DNA of 5,217 bases from Candidatus Methanocomedens sp. (GCA_013374385.1 QBUR01000097.1:1-5217); one strand, 5' to 3'; counted from the first letter of the stretch, positions 1 to 5,217 are shown. A program made the numbers and translations. Notes: generated by a model not told the origin, from the sequence alone.

Positions 1-35
1 TGAATGACTTATTCTGGCTAGTTCCTAATTCAATC

Positions 36-50
36 AGAAGAAAATAAAAA
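36..50 (-). terminator. Oligo-T terminator after aglJ
   Basis: About 18 nt past the aglJ stop the minus strand reads TTTTTATTTTCTTCT. Archaeal RNA polymerase commonly ends transcription at such T-runs without a hairpin, and none is evident here. Nothing else is recognisable in the remaining bases at the left edge of the window. Confidence 0.5.
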
Positions 51-67
51 GTCTCTTAATTTGATTA

Positions 68-982
68 TTATTTGTTCTTCCTGAAACCCCTCATGGTCTC
101 TTTATGGAGAGATACTATAAGGTCACCCATCATAGCAAAAATGAACATCTGCAGCCCACTCATGATGATAAGGGTGGTCAGCAGTGCCAGCAGGACATGG
201 TTAACATTGGCAAGCCACTCATGTACCACGTAGATACCCATTATCAATCCGATAAAAACGGTTACTCCACCCATCACACTAAAATAAAATAAAGGGTTGT
301 TTATCTTTGCCATATTGAATATCGTCCTCCCTATCCTGAGCCCATCGGTCAGGGGATTTAACTTTGTTACAGCAGCTTCAGCTCTTGCCAGATAGGTAAT
401 GGGAATTACCTTAATATCAACTTCATTCCTGACACATTCCACGGTCATTTCGGTCTCTATCCCAAACCCGGTCTGGCTCAATAGCATCATTGATATAGTC
501 TCACTGGTAAATCCTCTGTATCCTGAAAGAATGTCTGAAAGCCAGCCCCCGTAGGCAAACCCGAACATTTTATTCAGTATCTTGTTCCCAAAGGAATTCA
601 GCCTGGTGAATGCACCTTTACCGGGATTAGCGAAGCGGTCACCTATAATGTGTCCGGCACCCTGCTCAAAAGCTTCAATAAAGAGGTGAACCTCATCCGG
701 CAGGTATGTACCGTCTCCGTCTATCATGATGACATAAGGGCTGTCAATCGTATCAAAGGCCTGTATCACCGCCTGGCCTTTTCCCTTGCCGGTTTGCATA
801 ACCACATTGGCGCCGGCTTTTCTGGCAATGTCGGCAGTATTGTCCTTGCTGTGCCCGTCCATGACCAGGATATTTGAGAATCCCAGGGTTTTGAATTCAT
901 CAATAAGGCCGCCTATTGTATGGGATTCGTTCAAGGTGGGAATAAAAATGCAAACGTCTTCAGGGTTTATGGTACTATTCAT
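68..982 (-). CDS. aglJ: Dolichyl-phosphate glycosyltransferase of N-glycosylation, AglJ type (GT2)
   Basis: AglJ transfers the first sugar (glucose in Haloferax) from a nucleotide sugar to dolichyl phosphate at the inner face of the membrane, starting the lipid-linked glycan used for N-glycosylation of surface proteins. The 304-residue product has a GT2 domain: VCIFIPTLNESHTIGGLI (10-27), NILVMDGHSKDNTADIA (37-53), GKGKGQAV (65-72) and the DXD metal site in MIDGDGTY (86-93). The AglJ-like stretches are GDRFANPGKGAFTRLNSFGN (114-133), SDILSGYRGFTSE (149-161) and GFGIETEMTVECV (172-184). NNPLFYF (228-234) begins the membrane part, two helices at about 230-253 and 262-290, followed by a basic tail. 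The ATG at 982 has GGGAG 10 nt upstream. The gene is last in the cluster, 58 nt after a sequon-rich surface protein. The donor sugar in this organism cannot be read from sequence. Assignment to the AglJ family is strong, based on remembered Haloferax AglJ. Confidence 0.9.
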   Translation of the reverse strand: MNSTINPEDVCIFIPTLNESHTIGGLIDEFKTLGFSNILVMDGHSKDNTADIARKAGANVVMQTGKGKGQAVIQAFDTIDSPYVIMIDGDGTYLPDEVHLFIEAFEQGAGHIIGDRFANPGKGAFTRLNSFGNKILNKMFGFAYGGWLSDILSGYRGFTSETISMMLLSQTGFGIETEMTVECVRNEVDIKVIPITYLARAEAAVTKLNPLTDGLRIGRTIFNMAKINNPLFYFSVMGGVTVFIGLIMGIYVVHEWLANVNHVLLALLTTLIIMSGLQMFIFAMMGDLIVSLHKETMRGFRKNK

Positions 983-992
983 GTCCGTGTTT

Positions 993-997
993 CTCCC
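993..997 (-). promoter_or_regulatory. Probable Shine-Dalgarno site of aglJ
   Basis: GGGAG on the minus strand lies 10 nt before the aglJ ATG at 982. The spacing is at the long end of the usual range. No better site is visible nearer the start. Confidence 0.4.
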
Positions 998-1017
998 ATA
1001 GTTTCCAGATTGACTTA

Positions 1018-1026
1018 CGTTAAATT
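1018..1026 (-). promoter_or_regulatory. Weak TATA-like stretch that could drive aglJ separately
   Basis: The 58-nt gap before aglJ is the longest in the cluster. On the minus strand it contains AAATTTAAC, about 40 nt before the aglJ ATG. A transcription start 25 nt downstream would leave a leader of roughly 14 nt with the GGGAG site inside or at its edge. The match to the TATA consensus is poor, so read-through from upstream is at least as likely. Confidence 0.2.
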
Positions 1027-1040
1027 TGTGTCACACATAT

Positions 1041-1838
1041 TCAATATTTTGATAACATTAGTGCCACTGCAATGACAAACAGCGTGGATGCCGCTGTTAT
1101 GAACGGAACTGGGAAGGTAGGTGTGGGAACGGCTGATACGTTATCATTCACCTGGGCCACGGGATCGGTGTCTGTGGACTCCTCAATAAGAGACTCCATA
1201 AAGGTCTGGTTGATGTGGTATGTAATCTCTGCTCCTTCAGGTGATTGTGTCTGGTTCGTATCTTTGGCGAACCTGCCCAAGAGTTCCCACTGGTAAATAC
1301 TCACGTTATCAATACCGCTGGTTGAAATAATCTGTGTACCTTCAGGGAACTTAACTGATAGTTCACTATCAGGCTCACCCAACAACCAGAGGGTGCTGCC
1401 ATTTATGAACAGCCCTTCTTCAAACCCATACTGAACTTGGTAGGTGTTTGTAAAATTGGTCATGGCCTCATCCGGCCCCAGTGCCCGGTCAGAAAGTGAA
1501 GCATCGATATCTAGTATCGCAATGCCATATGAAGAATTGTCAATTTTCACATCCATTTTTTGTTTAATAGATGTCCTGAACTTATTCCTCAAGTGTTTAT
1601 CCATCTTCAATAATTCCCATGCACTGACAAAGTCATCCTTATTGCCTTGCTCTTCATCGATATTGTATTTGAACACGTAGGAATCCATGCCTGAAATATT
1701 TTCGGTATATTGCCATTGCATGCCATTATTATAGATTGTGATATGGTTGGTCCATTCATATTCTGCATGGACTAAAGTTATCATTGATATGCCTACTGTA
1801 ATACACAGCAGTCCCACTATTATTCCACGCCTGTTCAT
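1041..1838 (-). CDS. Unrecognised secreted protein with C-terminal membrane anchor and eight N-glycosylation sequons
   Basis: I do not recognise a family for this 265-residue protein. Residues 1-25 form a signal peptide: basic NRR start, hydrophobic core IIVGLLCITVGISMITL, and a likely cleavage after VHA. The ectodomain (about 26-237) is mostly polar, and eight N-X-S/T sequons are visible at Asn47, 101, 128, 146, 178, 195, 210 and 233, which is dense. A short linker (PTPTFPVP, 238-245) leads to a hydrophobic segment (246-262) ending in SKY. The layout of Thr/Pro linker, VPF and terminal helix recalls PGF-CTERM surface proteins processed by archaeosortase. However, the PGF triplet and the usual terminal basic cluster are missing, so a plain C-terminal anchor is equally possible. 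It is expected on the outer face of the membrane. It starts 19 nt after map and is followed by aglJ, which fits a glycoprotein made together with its glycosylation enzyme, though that link is inferred. No strong Shine-Dalgarno site precedes the ATG. Confidence 0.85.
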   Translation of the reverse strand: MNRRGIIVGLLCITVGISMITLVHAEYEWTNHITIYNNGMQWQYTENISGMDSYVFKYNIDEEQGNKDDFVSAWELLKMDKHLRNKFRTSIKQKMDVKIDNSSYGIAILDIDASLSDRALGPDEAMTNFTNTYQVQYGFEEGLFINGSTLWLLGEPDSELSVKFPEGTQIISTSGIDNVSIYQWELLGRFAKDTNQTQSPEGAEITYHINQTFMESLIEESTDTDPVAQVNDNVSAVPTPTFPVPFITAASTLFVIAVALMLSKY

Positions 1839-1857
1839 GACTATAGTCCGTTCATGA
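1833..1857 (-). repeat. 8-bp direct repeat duplicating the start site, with a four-codon mini-frame
   Basis: TCATGAAC occurs twice on the minus strand (1857-1850 and 1840-1833), 17 nt apart, between the map stop and the start of the surface-protein gene. Each copy contains ATG AAC. The upstream copy opens a four-codon frame (MNGL, then TAG, 1855-1841) that ends 2 nt before the real ATG at 1838. It could help ribosomes ending on map or the mini-frame to restart, or it may be chance. Confidence 0.3.
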
Positions 1858-2766
1858 TTATCTGGTAATCACATTACAGCCATCCTCTTCCACGATGACA
1901 GTATGTTCTGCCTGGGAGACCAGTGCTCCTTTTTCCTCTTTCAGTACCGGGTAGGATGATATGTTCCCGTTCTTTTCCAGCTGAAGCAGTGCAAAATCCA
2001 GGTGCTTTGAATTGAGCCATCGTTTTGCAAAGGGTAACGTTTGGTAGCTTTCAATCTCTTTGAGCAAAGCCCTGGCCGCAGGTGCACGGATAGGTCTGGT
2101 GCCAACAATGTGATATATCTCTGTGCTAGCGCCTTCGTTCACGTGGCCCTGGCCGTTGGTGGCAAAAGGTTCAATGGCCACAACCTGTCCAACTTCAAGA
2201 GTAACACCTTTGTCAATAGGGATATTGGGAATGCTTGGCGGGACATGCTGTATATACTGGGCCAGGCCGTGTCCGGTCAGGTTGGCTACCGGCTTATACC
2301 CGAACCCGGTAATAGTATCACTGATGATTACTCCAAGCTCTGCCGTGTTGATACCGGCATGTATGGCCTTGATAGCGGCTTCAAGGGCGGCCTCGGCAGC
2401 CTCCACAAGTTCAGGGTTACCTGAAAGGTCAACGGTTTTGGCAGTATCCGCGATGTAACCGTCAATGTGCACACCAATGTCCAGTTTGACCATATCTTCT
2501 CCAAACACCTGAGTATCGTCCTTTTTAGGTGTGGCATGGGCTGCTTCCTCGTTACAGGAAATGTTTATGGGAAAGGCAGGCTCACCGCCCAGCTCACGTA
2601 TCATGTCCTCGCTAAACCGGGCCACTTCAAACAGGCTTGCGCCCACCTTGACCTGTTTGGCTGTTTCTTCCCTGACCTTTGAGAGTATCTTACCCGCAGT
2701 TACGTATTTTTCAATTATTTCGTTGATTTCTTCCAGCATCTGGTTTTCATCCAATTTTTCATCCAT
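1858..2766 (-). CDS. map: Methionine aminopeptidase, archaeal type II
   Basis: This essential cytoplasmic enzyme removes the initiator methionine from nascent proteins when the second residue is small. From the ATG at 2766 the product has 302 residues, close to the 295 of the well-studied Pyrococcus enzyme. The active-site set is complete: His77 in EEAAHATP, metal ligands Asp96 in KLDIGVHIDGYIAD and Asp107 in the same stretch, His166 in LTGHGLAQY, His174 in IQHVPPSIP, Glu199 in AIEPFAT and Glu287 in SQAEHTVIV. The segment about 225-265 (RPIRAPAARALL to HLDFALLQL) is the helical insert that separates type II from type I enzymes. The GTG at 2775 would add three residues but lies inside a perfect GGTGAT Shine-Dalgarno site, so the ATG is chosen. 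The neighbour upstream is another M24 enzyme, 17 nt away; the next gene starts 19 nt downstream. Function is very secure. Confidence 0.96.
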   Translation of the reverse strand: MDEKLDENQMLEEINEIIEKYVTAGKILSKVREETAKQVKVGASLFEVARFSEDMIRELGGEPAFPINISCNEEAAHATPKKDDTQVFGEDMVKLDIGVHIDGYIADTAKTVDLSGNPELVEAAEAALEAAIKAIHAGINTAELGVIISDTITGFGYKPVANLTGHGLAQYIQHVPPSIPNIPIDKGVTLEVGQVVAIEPFATNGQGHVNEGASTEIYHIVGTRPIRAPAARALLKEIESYQTLPFAKRWLNSKHLDFALLQLEKNGNISSYPVLKEEKGALVSQAEHTVIVEEDGCNVITR

Positions 2767-2770
2767 ATTT

Positions 2771-2777
2771 ATCACCC
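2771..2777 (-). promoter_or_regulatory. Shine-Dalgarno site deciding the map start
   Basis: The minus strand reads GGGTGAT, then AAAT, then ATG. GGTGAT pairs fully with the archaeal 16S 3' end (AUCACC) and lies 4 nt before the ATG at 2766. The in-frame GTG at 2775-2773 is part of this site, so it should not be used as the start codon. It lies in the 17-nt gap after the Xaa-Pro peptidase gene. Confidence 0.7.
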
Positions 2778-2783
2778 AGATAA

Positions 2784-3926
2784 TTATATCCGTAGATTCT
2801 TGTCAAATGTAGTTAAGTTCTTGCATCCACTGGCAGTGACCACTACCATGTCTTCCACCCTGACACCACCCACATCCCTGTAGTATAAACCGGGCTCGAC
2901 CGTGACCACATTGCCCTTTTCCAACGCCACATCCTGCATCCCAAGCCCTGGCCGTTCATGTACATCAAGGCCCACACCATGGCCTGTGGAATGTATAAAC
3001 CCTTCATCATCTCCCACATGGAACCCGGCATCGGTGATAGTATCGCAGACTGCCTGATGTACCTCGCTGCCATTTACCCCGGGTCCTATAAGGTCAAATG
3101 CAGCTTCCTGTGCCGCCATCACGGCCTGGTGCATCTCCATTATCTTAGGGTCCGGCTCACCCCTGACAACAGTCCGGCTCATATCGCTGTAATACCTATG
3201 GGTAGTATGCCTGGGGAACACGTCCATTACGATGGGCTGGTCAGCCATCAGCACACCCTGTCCCTGCCAGTGTGGGTCAGCACTGCGGGGTCCGCATGCA
3301 ACAATGGTACCATCGGCTTCGCATGCATTATCCAATAGAGAGTGGTGTATAAGTGCCCTCACGTCTTCGGATGTCAATGTTTTTCCATTTGTCATAAGTT
3401 CGCCATTCACGATATCTGCCTTACTTATGACCCAGATTGCCCTGGCAACAGCCTGCTCACATGCACGCTGGGCAGTGGTTATGGCTTGTATCTCTGAAGT
3501 GGTCTTTTTTTCTCTTTGTATCATGATGGGGCTTTTAACACATGTTATCTTGAAACCGACTCGTTCGAGGCAGTCTGCATAAAATACAGGAAAATCCCTG
3601 GGCACTGCCACTTTGTGCAATCCTTCGCCCTTAAGGAGCCTTGCAATCACCCTGCAATATGCTTCCCCGCTGTCCTTGTGCGCTTTTGCTTCTTCCTTAA
3701 GTCCGTAATCCGAAGAAGACCTGACATCCGCTATTCTGGATTCCTTTTCTGCACGCCCTTTTTCCATGCTTGAGACCATTAGCATCTCATTGCCAGAATT
3801 GAGGTACGTGAAAGCATCGCCAGCTAAAAACCGGGTAGCGTAAAACATATCAGAATTATGGGTGCTACTGGTGTGCATCAGGTAGGCGTCGAGCCATTCT
3901 TGTTCCAGGAACTGTTCAATGTCCAT
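2784..3926 (-). CDS. M24 family metallopeptidase, Xaa-Pro peptidase (prolidase/aminopeptidase P type)
   Basis: This cytoplasmic dinuclear-metal peptidase of the M24B group probably cleaves X-Pro bonds at peptide N termini or in dipeptides during peptide recycling. From the ATG at 3926 the product has 380 residues, normal for the group. A creatinase-like N-terminal domain (about 1-135) precedes the pita-bread catalytic domain. All five metal ligands are visible: Asp235 in MDVFP, Asp248 in YSDMSRT, His316 in STGHGVGLDVHE, Glu344 in VEPGLYY and Glu358 in VRVEDM. The accessory histidines are also present: His219 in DPHWQGQG and His323 in DVHE. A reading from the TTG at 3935 adds three residues, but that TTG is part of the ribosome-binding sequence, so the ATG is preferred. 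It overlaps the 59-codon frame by 11 nt and ends 17 nt before the methionine aminopeptidase gene. Family and active site are certain; whether it is prolidase (pepQ) or aminopeptidase P cannot be settled by eye, so no symbol is given. Confidence 0.92.
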   Translation of the reverse strand: MDIEQFLEQEWLDAYLMHTSSTHNSDMFYATRFLAGDAFTYLNSGNEMLMVSSMEKGRAEKESRIADVRSSSDYGLKEEAKAHKDSGEAYCRVIARLLKGEGLHKVAVPRDFPVFYADCLERVGFKITCVKSPIMIQREKKTTSEIQAITTAQRACEQAVARAIWVISKADIVNGELMTNGKTLTSEDVRALIHHSLLDNACEADGTIVACGPRSADPHWQGQGVLMADQPIVMDVFPRHTTHRYYSDMSRTVVRGEPDPKIMEMHQAVMAAQEAAFDLIGPGVNGSEVHQAVCDTITDAGFHVGDDEGFIHSTGHGVGLDVHERPGLGMQDVALEKGNVVTVEPGLYYRDVGGVRVEDMVVVTASGCKNLTTFDKNLRI

Positions 3927-4095
3927 AATTATCAACCTTTAGATTACCAATTATACCGAGTGCGGCCAGTATGCCCGTGGCTGCTTTATTGACGATATCC
4001 CTGGGACCGTCCACCCTCGTCCTCTGCTGTTCGTGGGCTGCGAACATGCCGACAGGGCCAGCTCCTACTATTATTATGTCATACGTTCCATTCAA
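3916..4095 (-). CDS. 59-residue ORF with a flavoprotein-like N terminus and C terminus; probable internally deleted remnant
   Basis: This frame starts at a TTG (4095-4093) overlapping the purP TGA and ends 11 nt inside the next gene. GAGGT lies 6 nt before the TTG, and an in-frame TGA a few codons upstream rules out a longer start. Residues 5-20, YDIIIVGAGPVGMFAA, are a classic N-terminal dinucleotide-binding motif (GxGxxG at 11-16) of FAD/NAD(P)-dependent oxidoreductases. Residues 26-50, beginning TRVDGPRDIV and continuing KAATGILAALGIIG, resemble the C-terminal FAD-contacting segment of thioredoxin-reductase-like, ferredoxin-NADP-reductase-like or HdrA-like flavoproteins. Such enzymes usually have 300 or more residues, and everything between these ends is missing. 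The eight C-terminal residues lie over the Shine-Dalgarno site and start of the downstream gene. The product cannot be a working oxidoreductase. It may be an in-frame deletion remnant kept as a coupling cistron, a small protein in its own right, or an assembly collapse. The open frame is certain; its ancestry is inferred. Confidence 0.55.
   Translation of the reverse strand: MNGTYDIIIVGAGPVGMFAAHEQQRTRVDGPRDIVNKAATGILAALGIIGNLKVDNYGH
3931..3939 (-). promoter_or_regulatory. Shine-Dalgarno site of the Xaa-Pro peptidase gene
   Basis: The minus strand reads AAGGTTGAT, then AATT, then ATG. This is GGTGAT with one extra T, 4 nt before the ATG, or AAGG 9 nt before it. The in-frame TTG at 3935-3933 falls inside the site, which argues that initiation is at the ATG at 3926. 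Confidence 0.55.
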
Positions 4096-5180
4096 GACAG
4101 TACCTCTTCAAGTTTGTCATACTTTACTGCTTTCTTTATTTCCCTGGCTATCCTGCGGCCCGTGGAAAAGTTTGGTCCTATAAGCTCAGAATAGGGTGAA
4201 CCTGACATGTACAGGTTAGTACCTGCTACGATACGCGCCGATATCTCGAAGATACGGAACTCCAGTTCATCGGTGCATACGGTCTCAAGGCAGAACGGTC
4301 CTATCATACCACCGAACAGGTCAAGGGAACTCTCCACTACCTGTTCGCCCAGTTCAAATATCTTGGGCAGCAAAGATTCACGGGCGACAAGTGGTATGTT
4401 GCCTGTGACCACGAAGGTGGGATATACACCCGCATCCTCAAGTTCACGGGGCGAGCCTAGCCTGAAGATTTCGTCTGCATTTGATTCCACTCGCCTGTCC
4501 ATGCTCATAAGTTCAAGGGTGCCCTTGCTCAGGGTGTAGCCTTCGGTGGGTAAGGGTGAGTAGAAGTAGTGCAGGTAATAGCGGGTGCCCACTATGAACT
4601 CCTGGATGGTGTAGGGCTGGGACTCGTCCAGATGCTGGTAAAATTCTGCCTTGTTCTTGGCCACGAAGAAGCCCCTCCCCCCTTTAGCGCCATGGTATTT
4701 TACCATGACCGGAGAATTGATATCCTTGGGGTCGTCTATCTTTTTCGGCATTGATATGCCGGCGCCTTCCAGCCACTGTCGTTCCTTGTCGCGGTCCGAC
4801 TCCCATTCCAGTACATGGCGGTTGCCGAAGGTGGGCAGTTCCAGGTCCATGAAGTTTTCATGCCCCATATATTCCACGAATGAGCCATGGGGGATGAGGA
4901 GGGAGTTCTTTGCTGCCAGTTCCGGGGCTATATTAAGGATATCGGCATAGTTGTCCACGACAATGAACTCATCAGGTTTGGCCAGGGGAAATGCGTCATA
5001 AAATTTAGGGGGTTTGCCAATGCAGATGCCAATGGTCTTTAAGCCTTCCTTGCGCGCGCCGTCGAATATTTGAAGGCTGGTGTGGCTGGTAACGGTAGCT
5101 ATTGTGAGATTGTCCCGGTCATATCCTGATAGGATTTTTGCAATGCTGGGACTCATTAATGAGTTGTTTGTTTGTGCCAT
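4092..5180 (-). CDS. purP: Formate-dependent AICAR ligase (5-formaminoimidazole-4-carboxamide ribonucleotide synthetase), PurP
   Basis: PurP makes FAICAR from AICAR, formate and ATP, the penultimate step of IMP synthesis in archaea that lack the folate-dependent PurH transformylase; it acts in the cytoplasm. The 362-residue product has the usual family length and matches remembered archaeal PurP along its whole length. The N-terminal preATP-grasp part carries TIATVTSHTSLQIFDGA (26-42), then LLIPHGSFVEYMG (94-106) and PTFGNRHVLEWESDR (116-130). The ATP-grasp core follows: VMVKYHGAKGGRGFF (158-172) with the nucleotide-binding lysine and glycine-rich loop, QEFIVGT (193-199), HYFYSPL (204-210), VTGNIPLVARESLLP (258-272), GMIGPFCLE (291-299) and FEISARIVAGTN (311-322) with the likely metal-binding Glu312. 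The ATG at 5180 fits an upstream TATA-like box at leaderless distance; Met9 is a weaker alternative start. It is the first gene of the minus-strand cluster, and its stop overlaps the next frame by 4 nt. Family assignment is very secure. Confidence 0.96.
   Translation of the reverse strand: MAQTNNSLMSPSIAKILSGYDRDNLTIATVTSHTSLQIFDGARKEGLKTIGICIGKPPKFYDAFPLAKPDEFIVVDNYADILNIAPELAAKNSLLIPHGSFVEYMGHENFMDLELPTFGNRHVLEWESDRDKERQWLEGAGISMPKKIDDPKDINSPVMVKYHGAKGGRGFFVAKNKAEFYQHLDESQPYTIQEFIVGTRYYLHYFYSPLPTEGYTLSKGTLELMSMDRRVESNADEIFRLGSPRELEDAGVYPTFVVTGNIPLVARESLLPKIFELGEQVVESSLDLFGGMIGPFCLETVCTDELEFRIFEISARIVAGTNLYMSGSPYSELIGPNFSTGRRIAREIKKAVKYDKLEEVLS
4102..4106 (-). promoter_or_regulatory. Shine-Dalgarno site deciding the TTG start of the 59-codon frame
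   Basis: GAGGT on the minus strand lies inside the last codons of purP, 6 nt before the TTG at 4095. It matches the archaeal anti-Shine-Dalgarno sequence. A competing ATG at 4091 opens only a five-codon frame, so the TTG is the start this site would serve. It suggests that the short frame was, or still is, translated by coupling to purP. Confidence 0.5.
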
Positions 5181-5197
5181 TAAACATAATTGTTTAA
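5180..5197. promoter_or_regulatory. Perfect inverted repeat between TATA box and purP start (possible operator)
   Basis: The sequence TTAAACA-TAAT-TGTTTAA is a perfect 7-bp inverted repeat with a 4-bp spacer. It fills the space between the TATA-like box and the purP ATG and touches the last base of the start codon. The expected transcription start lies at or next to it. That position would let a dimeric repressor block RNA polymerase, so an operator is plausible. The AT-rich composition makes a chance palindrome possible, and no regulator is encoded in the window. Confidence 0.35.
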
Positions 5198-5202
5198 GGA
5201 AG

Positions 5203-5209
5203 TATTTAA
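5203..5209 (-). promoter_or_regulatory. Archaeal TATA-like box of purP
   Basis: On the minus strand the bases read TTAAATA, close to the archaeal TATA consensus TTTAWATA. The box centre is about 26 nt upstream of the purP ATG, which is the usual distance from a TATA box to the transcription start. Transcription would therefore begin at or within a few bases of the start codon, giving a leaderless or nearly leaderless mRNA. The absence of any Shine-Dalgarno-like sequence before this ATG fits that. The sequence ends 8 bases further upstream, so the BRE can be judged only partly. This is a motif call only. Confidence 0.6.
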
Positions 5210-5217
5210 GTATGGGG

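Noticed and set aside
1027..1037. Small palindrome TGTGT-C-ACACA in the gap before aglJ
   Set aside because: Only 5-bp arms with a one-base centre; too short to claim as an operator or a terminator hairpin.
1499..1525. Imperfect inverted repeat GCATCGATA-TCTAG-TATCG-CA-ATGC
   Set aside because: It is short, has a two-base bulge, and lies inside a coding region. Nothing around it suggests a regulatory or recombination role.
2041..2424. 127-codon plus-strand frame antisense to map
   Set aside because: It lies wholly opposite a methionine aminopeptidase with a complete active site, shows no recognisable domain, and is typical of shadow frames in moderately GC-rich genes.
2958..3338. 126-codon plus-strand frame antisense to the Xaa-Pro peptidase gene
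   Set aside because: It is the shadow of the conserved catalytic domain on the other strand, with no family resemblance or start signals.
4080..4091. ATG directly after the purP stop as the start of a downstream gene
   Set aside because: This ATG opens a frame of only five codons before TAA. The overlapping TTG frame is the one that stays open.
4207..4539. 110-codon plus-strand frame antisense to purP
   Set aside because: Low-complexity Ser/Arg-rich shadow translation opposite strongly conserved PurP motifs.
1..5217. CRISPR arrays, tRNA or rRNA genes, insertion sequences, defence or toxin-antitoxin genes
   Set aside because: No regularly spaced repeats, transposase motifs, terminal inverted repeats or RNA-gene signatures were seen, and the window is almost filled by housekeeping genes on one strand.

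Overview
The window looks like part of a euryarchaeal chromosome, most likely from a methanogen or methanotroph near the Methanosarcinales (lineage inferred from gene content and protein style, not from a search). The evidence is an archaeal-only purine enzyme (PurP), an archaeal type II methionine aminopeptidase, an AglJ-type glycosyltransferase of the archaeal N-glycosylation pathway, a sequon-rich membrane-anchored surface protein, GGTGAT/GAGGT Shine-Dalgarno sites, a TATA-like box with a near-leaderless start, and an oligo-T terminator. All credible genes are on the minus strand and cover nearly the whole window. No RNA gene, CRISPR array or insertion sequence is visible, and no stretch over 300 bases lacks a gene.

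In transcription order (right to left): a TATA-like box and a perfect 7-bp inverted repeat lie just ahead of purP (4092-5180), which encodes formate-dependent AICAR formyltransferase. A 59-codon reading frame follows (3916-4095). It overlaps both the purP stop and the start of the next gene, and reads like the two ends of a flavoprotein joined together. Next come two enzymes of the M24 'pita-bread' metallopeptidase family: an Xaa-Pro peptidase (2784-3926) and methionine aminopeptidase (1858-2766). After these are an unrecognised secreted, C-terminally anchored protein with eight N-glycosylation sequons (1041-1838) and aglJ (68-982). An oligo-T stretch after aglJ probably ends transcription.

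Spacings are short (overlaps of 4 and 11 nt, then gaps of 17, 19 and 58 nt), so this is probably one operon, perhaps with a secondary promoter before aglJ. It links IMP synthesis, N-terminal protein processing and peptide turnover, and cell-surface glycoprotein production. Most of it is ordinary housekeeping. The points worth a second look are the compressed flavoprotein-like 59-residue frame, the sequon-dense protein beside aglJ, the palindrome between TATA box and start of purP, and corrected start codons for both M24 genes.
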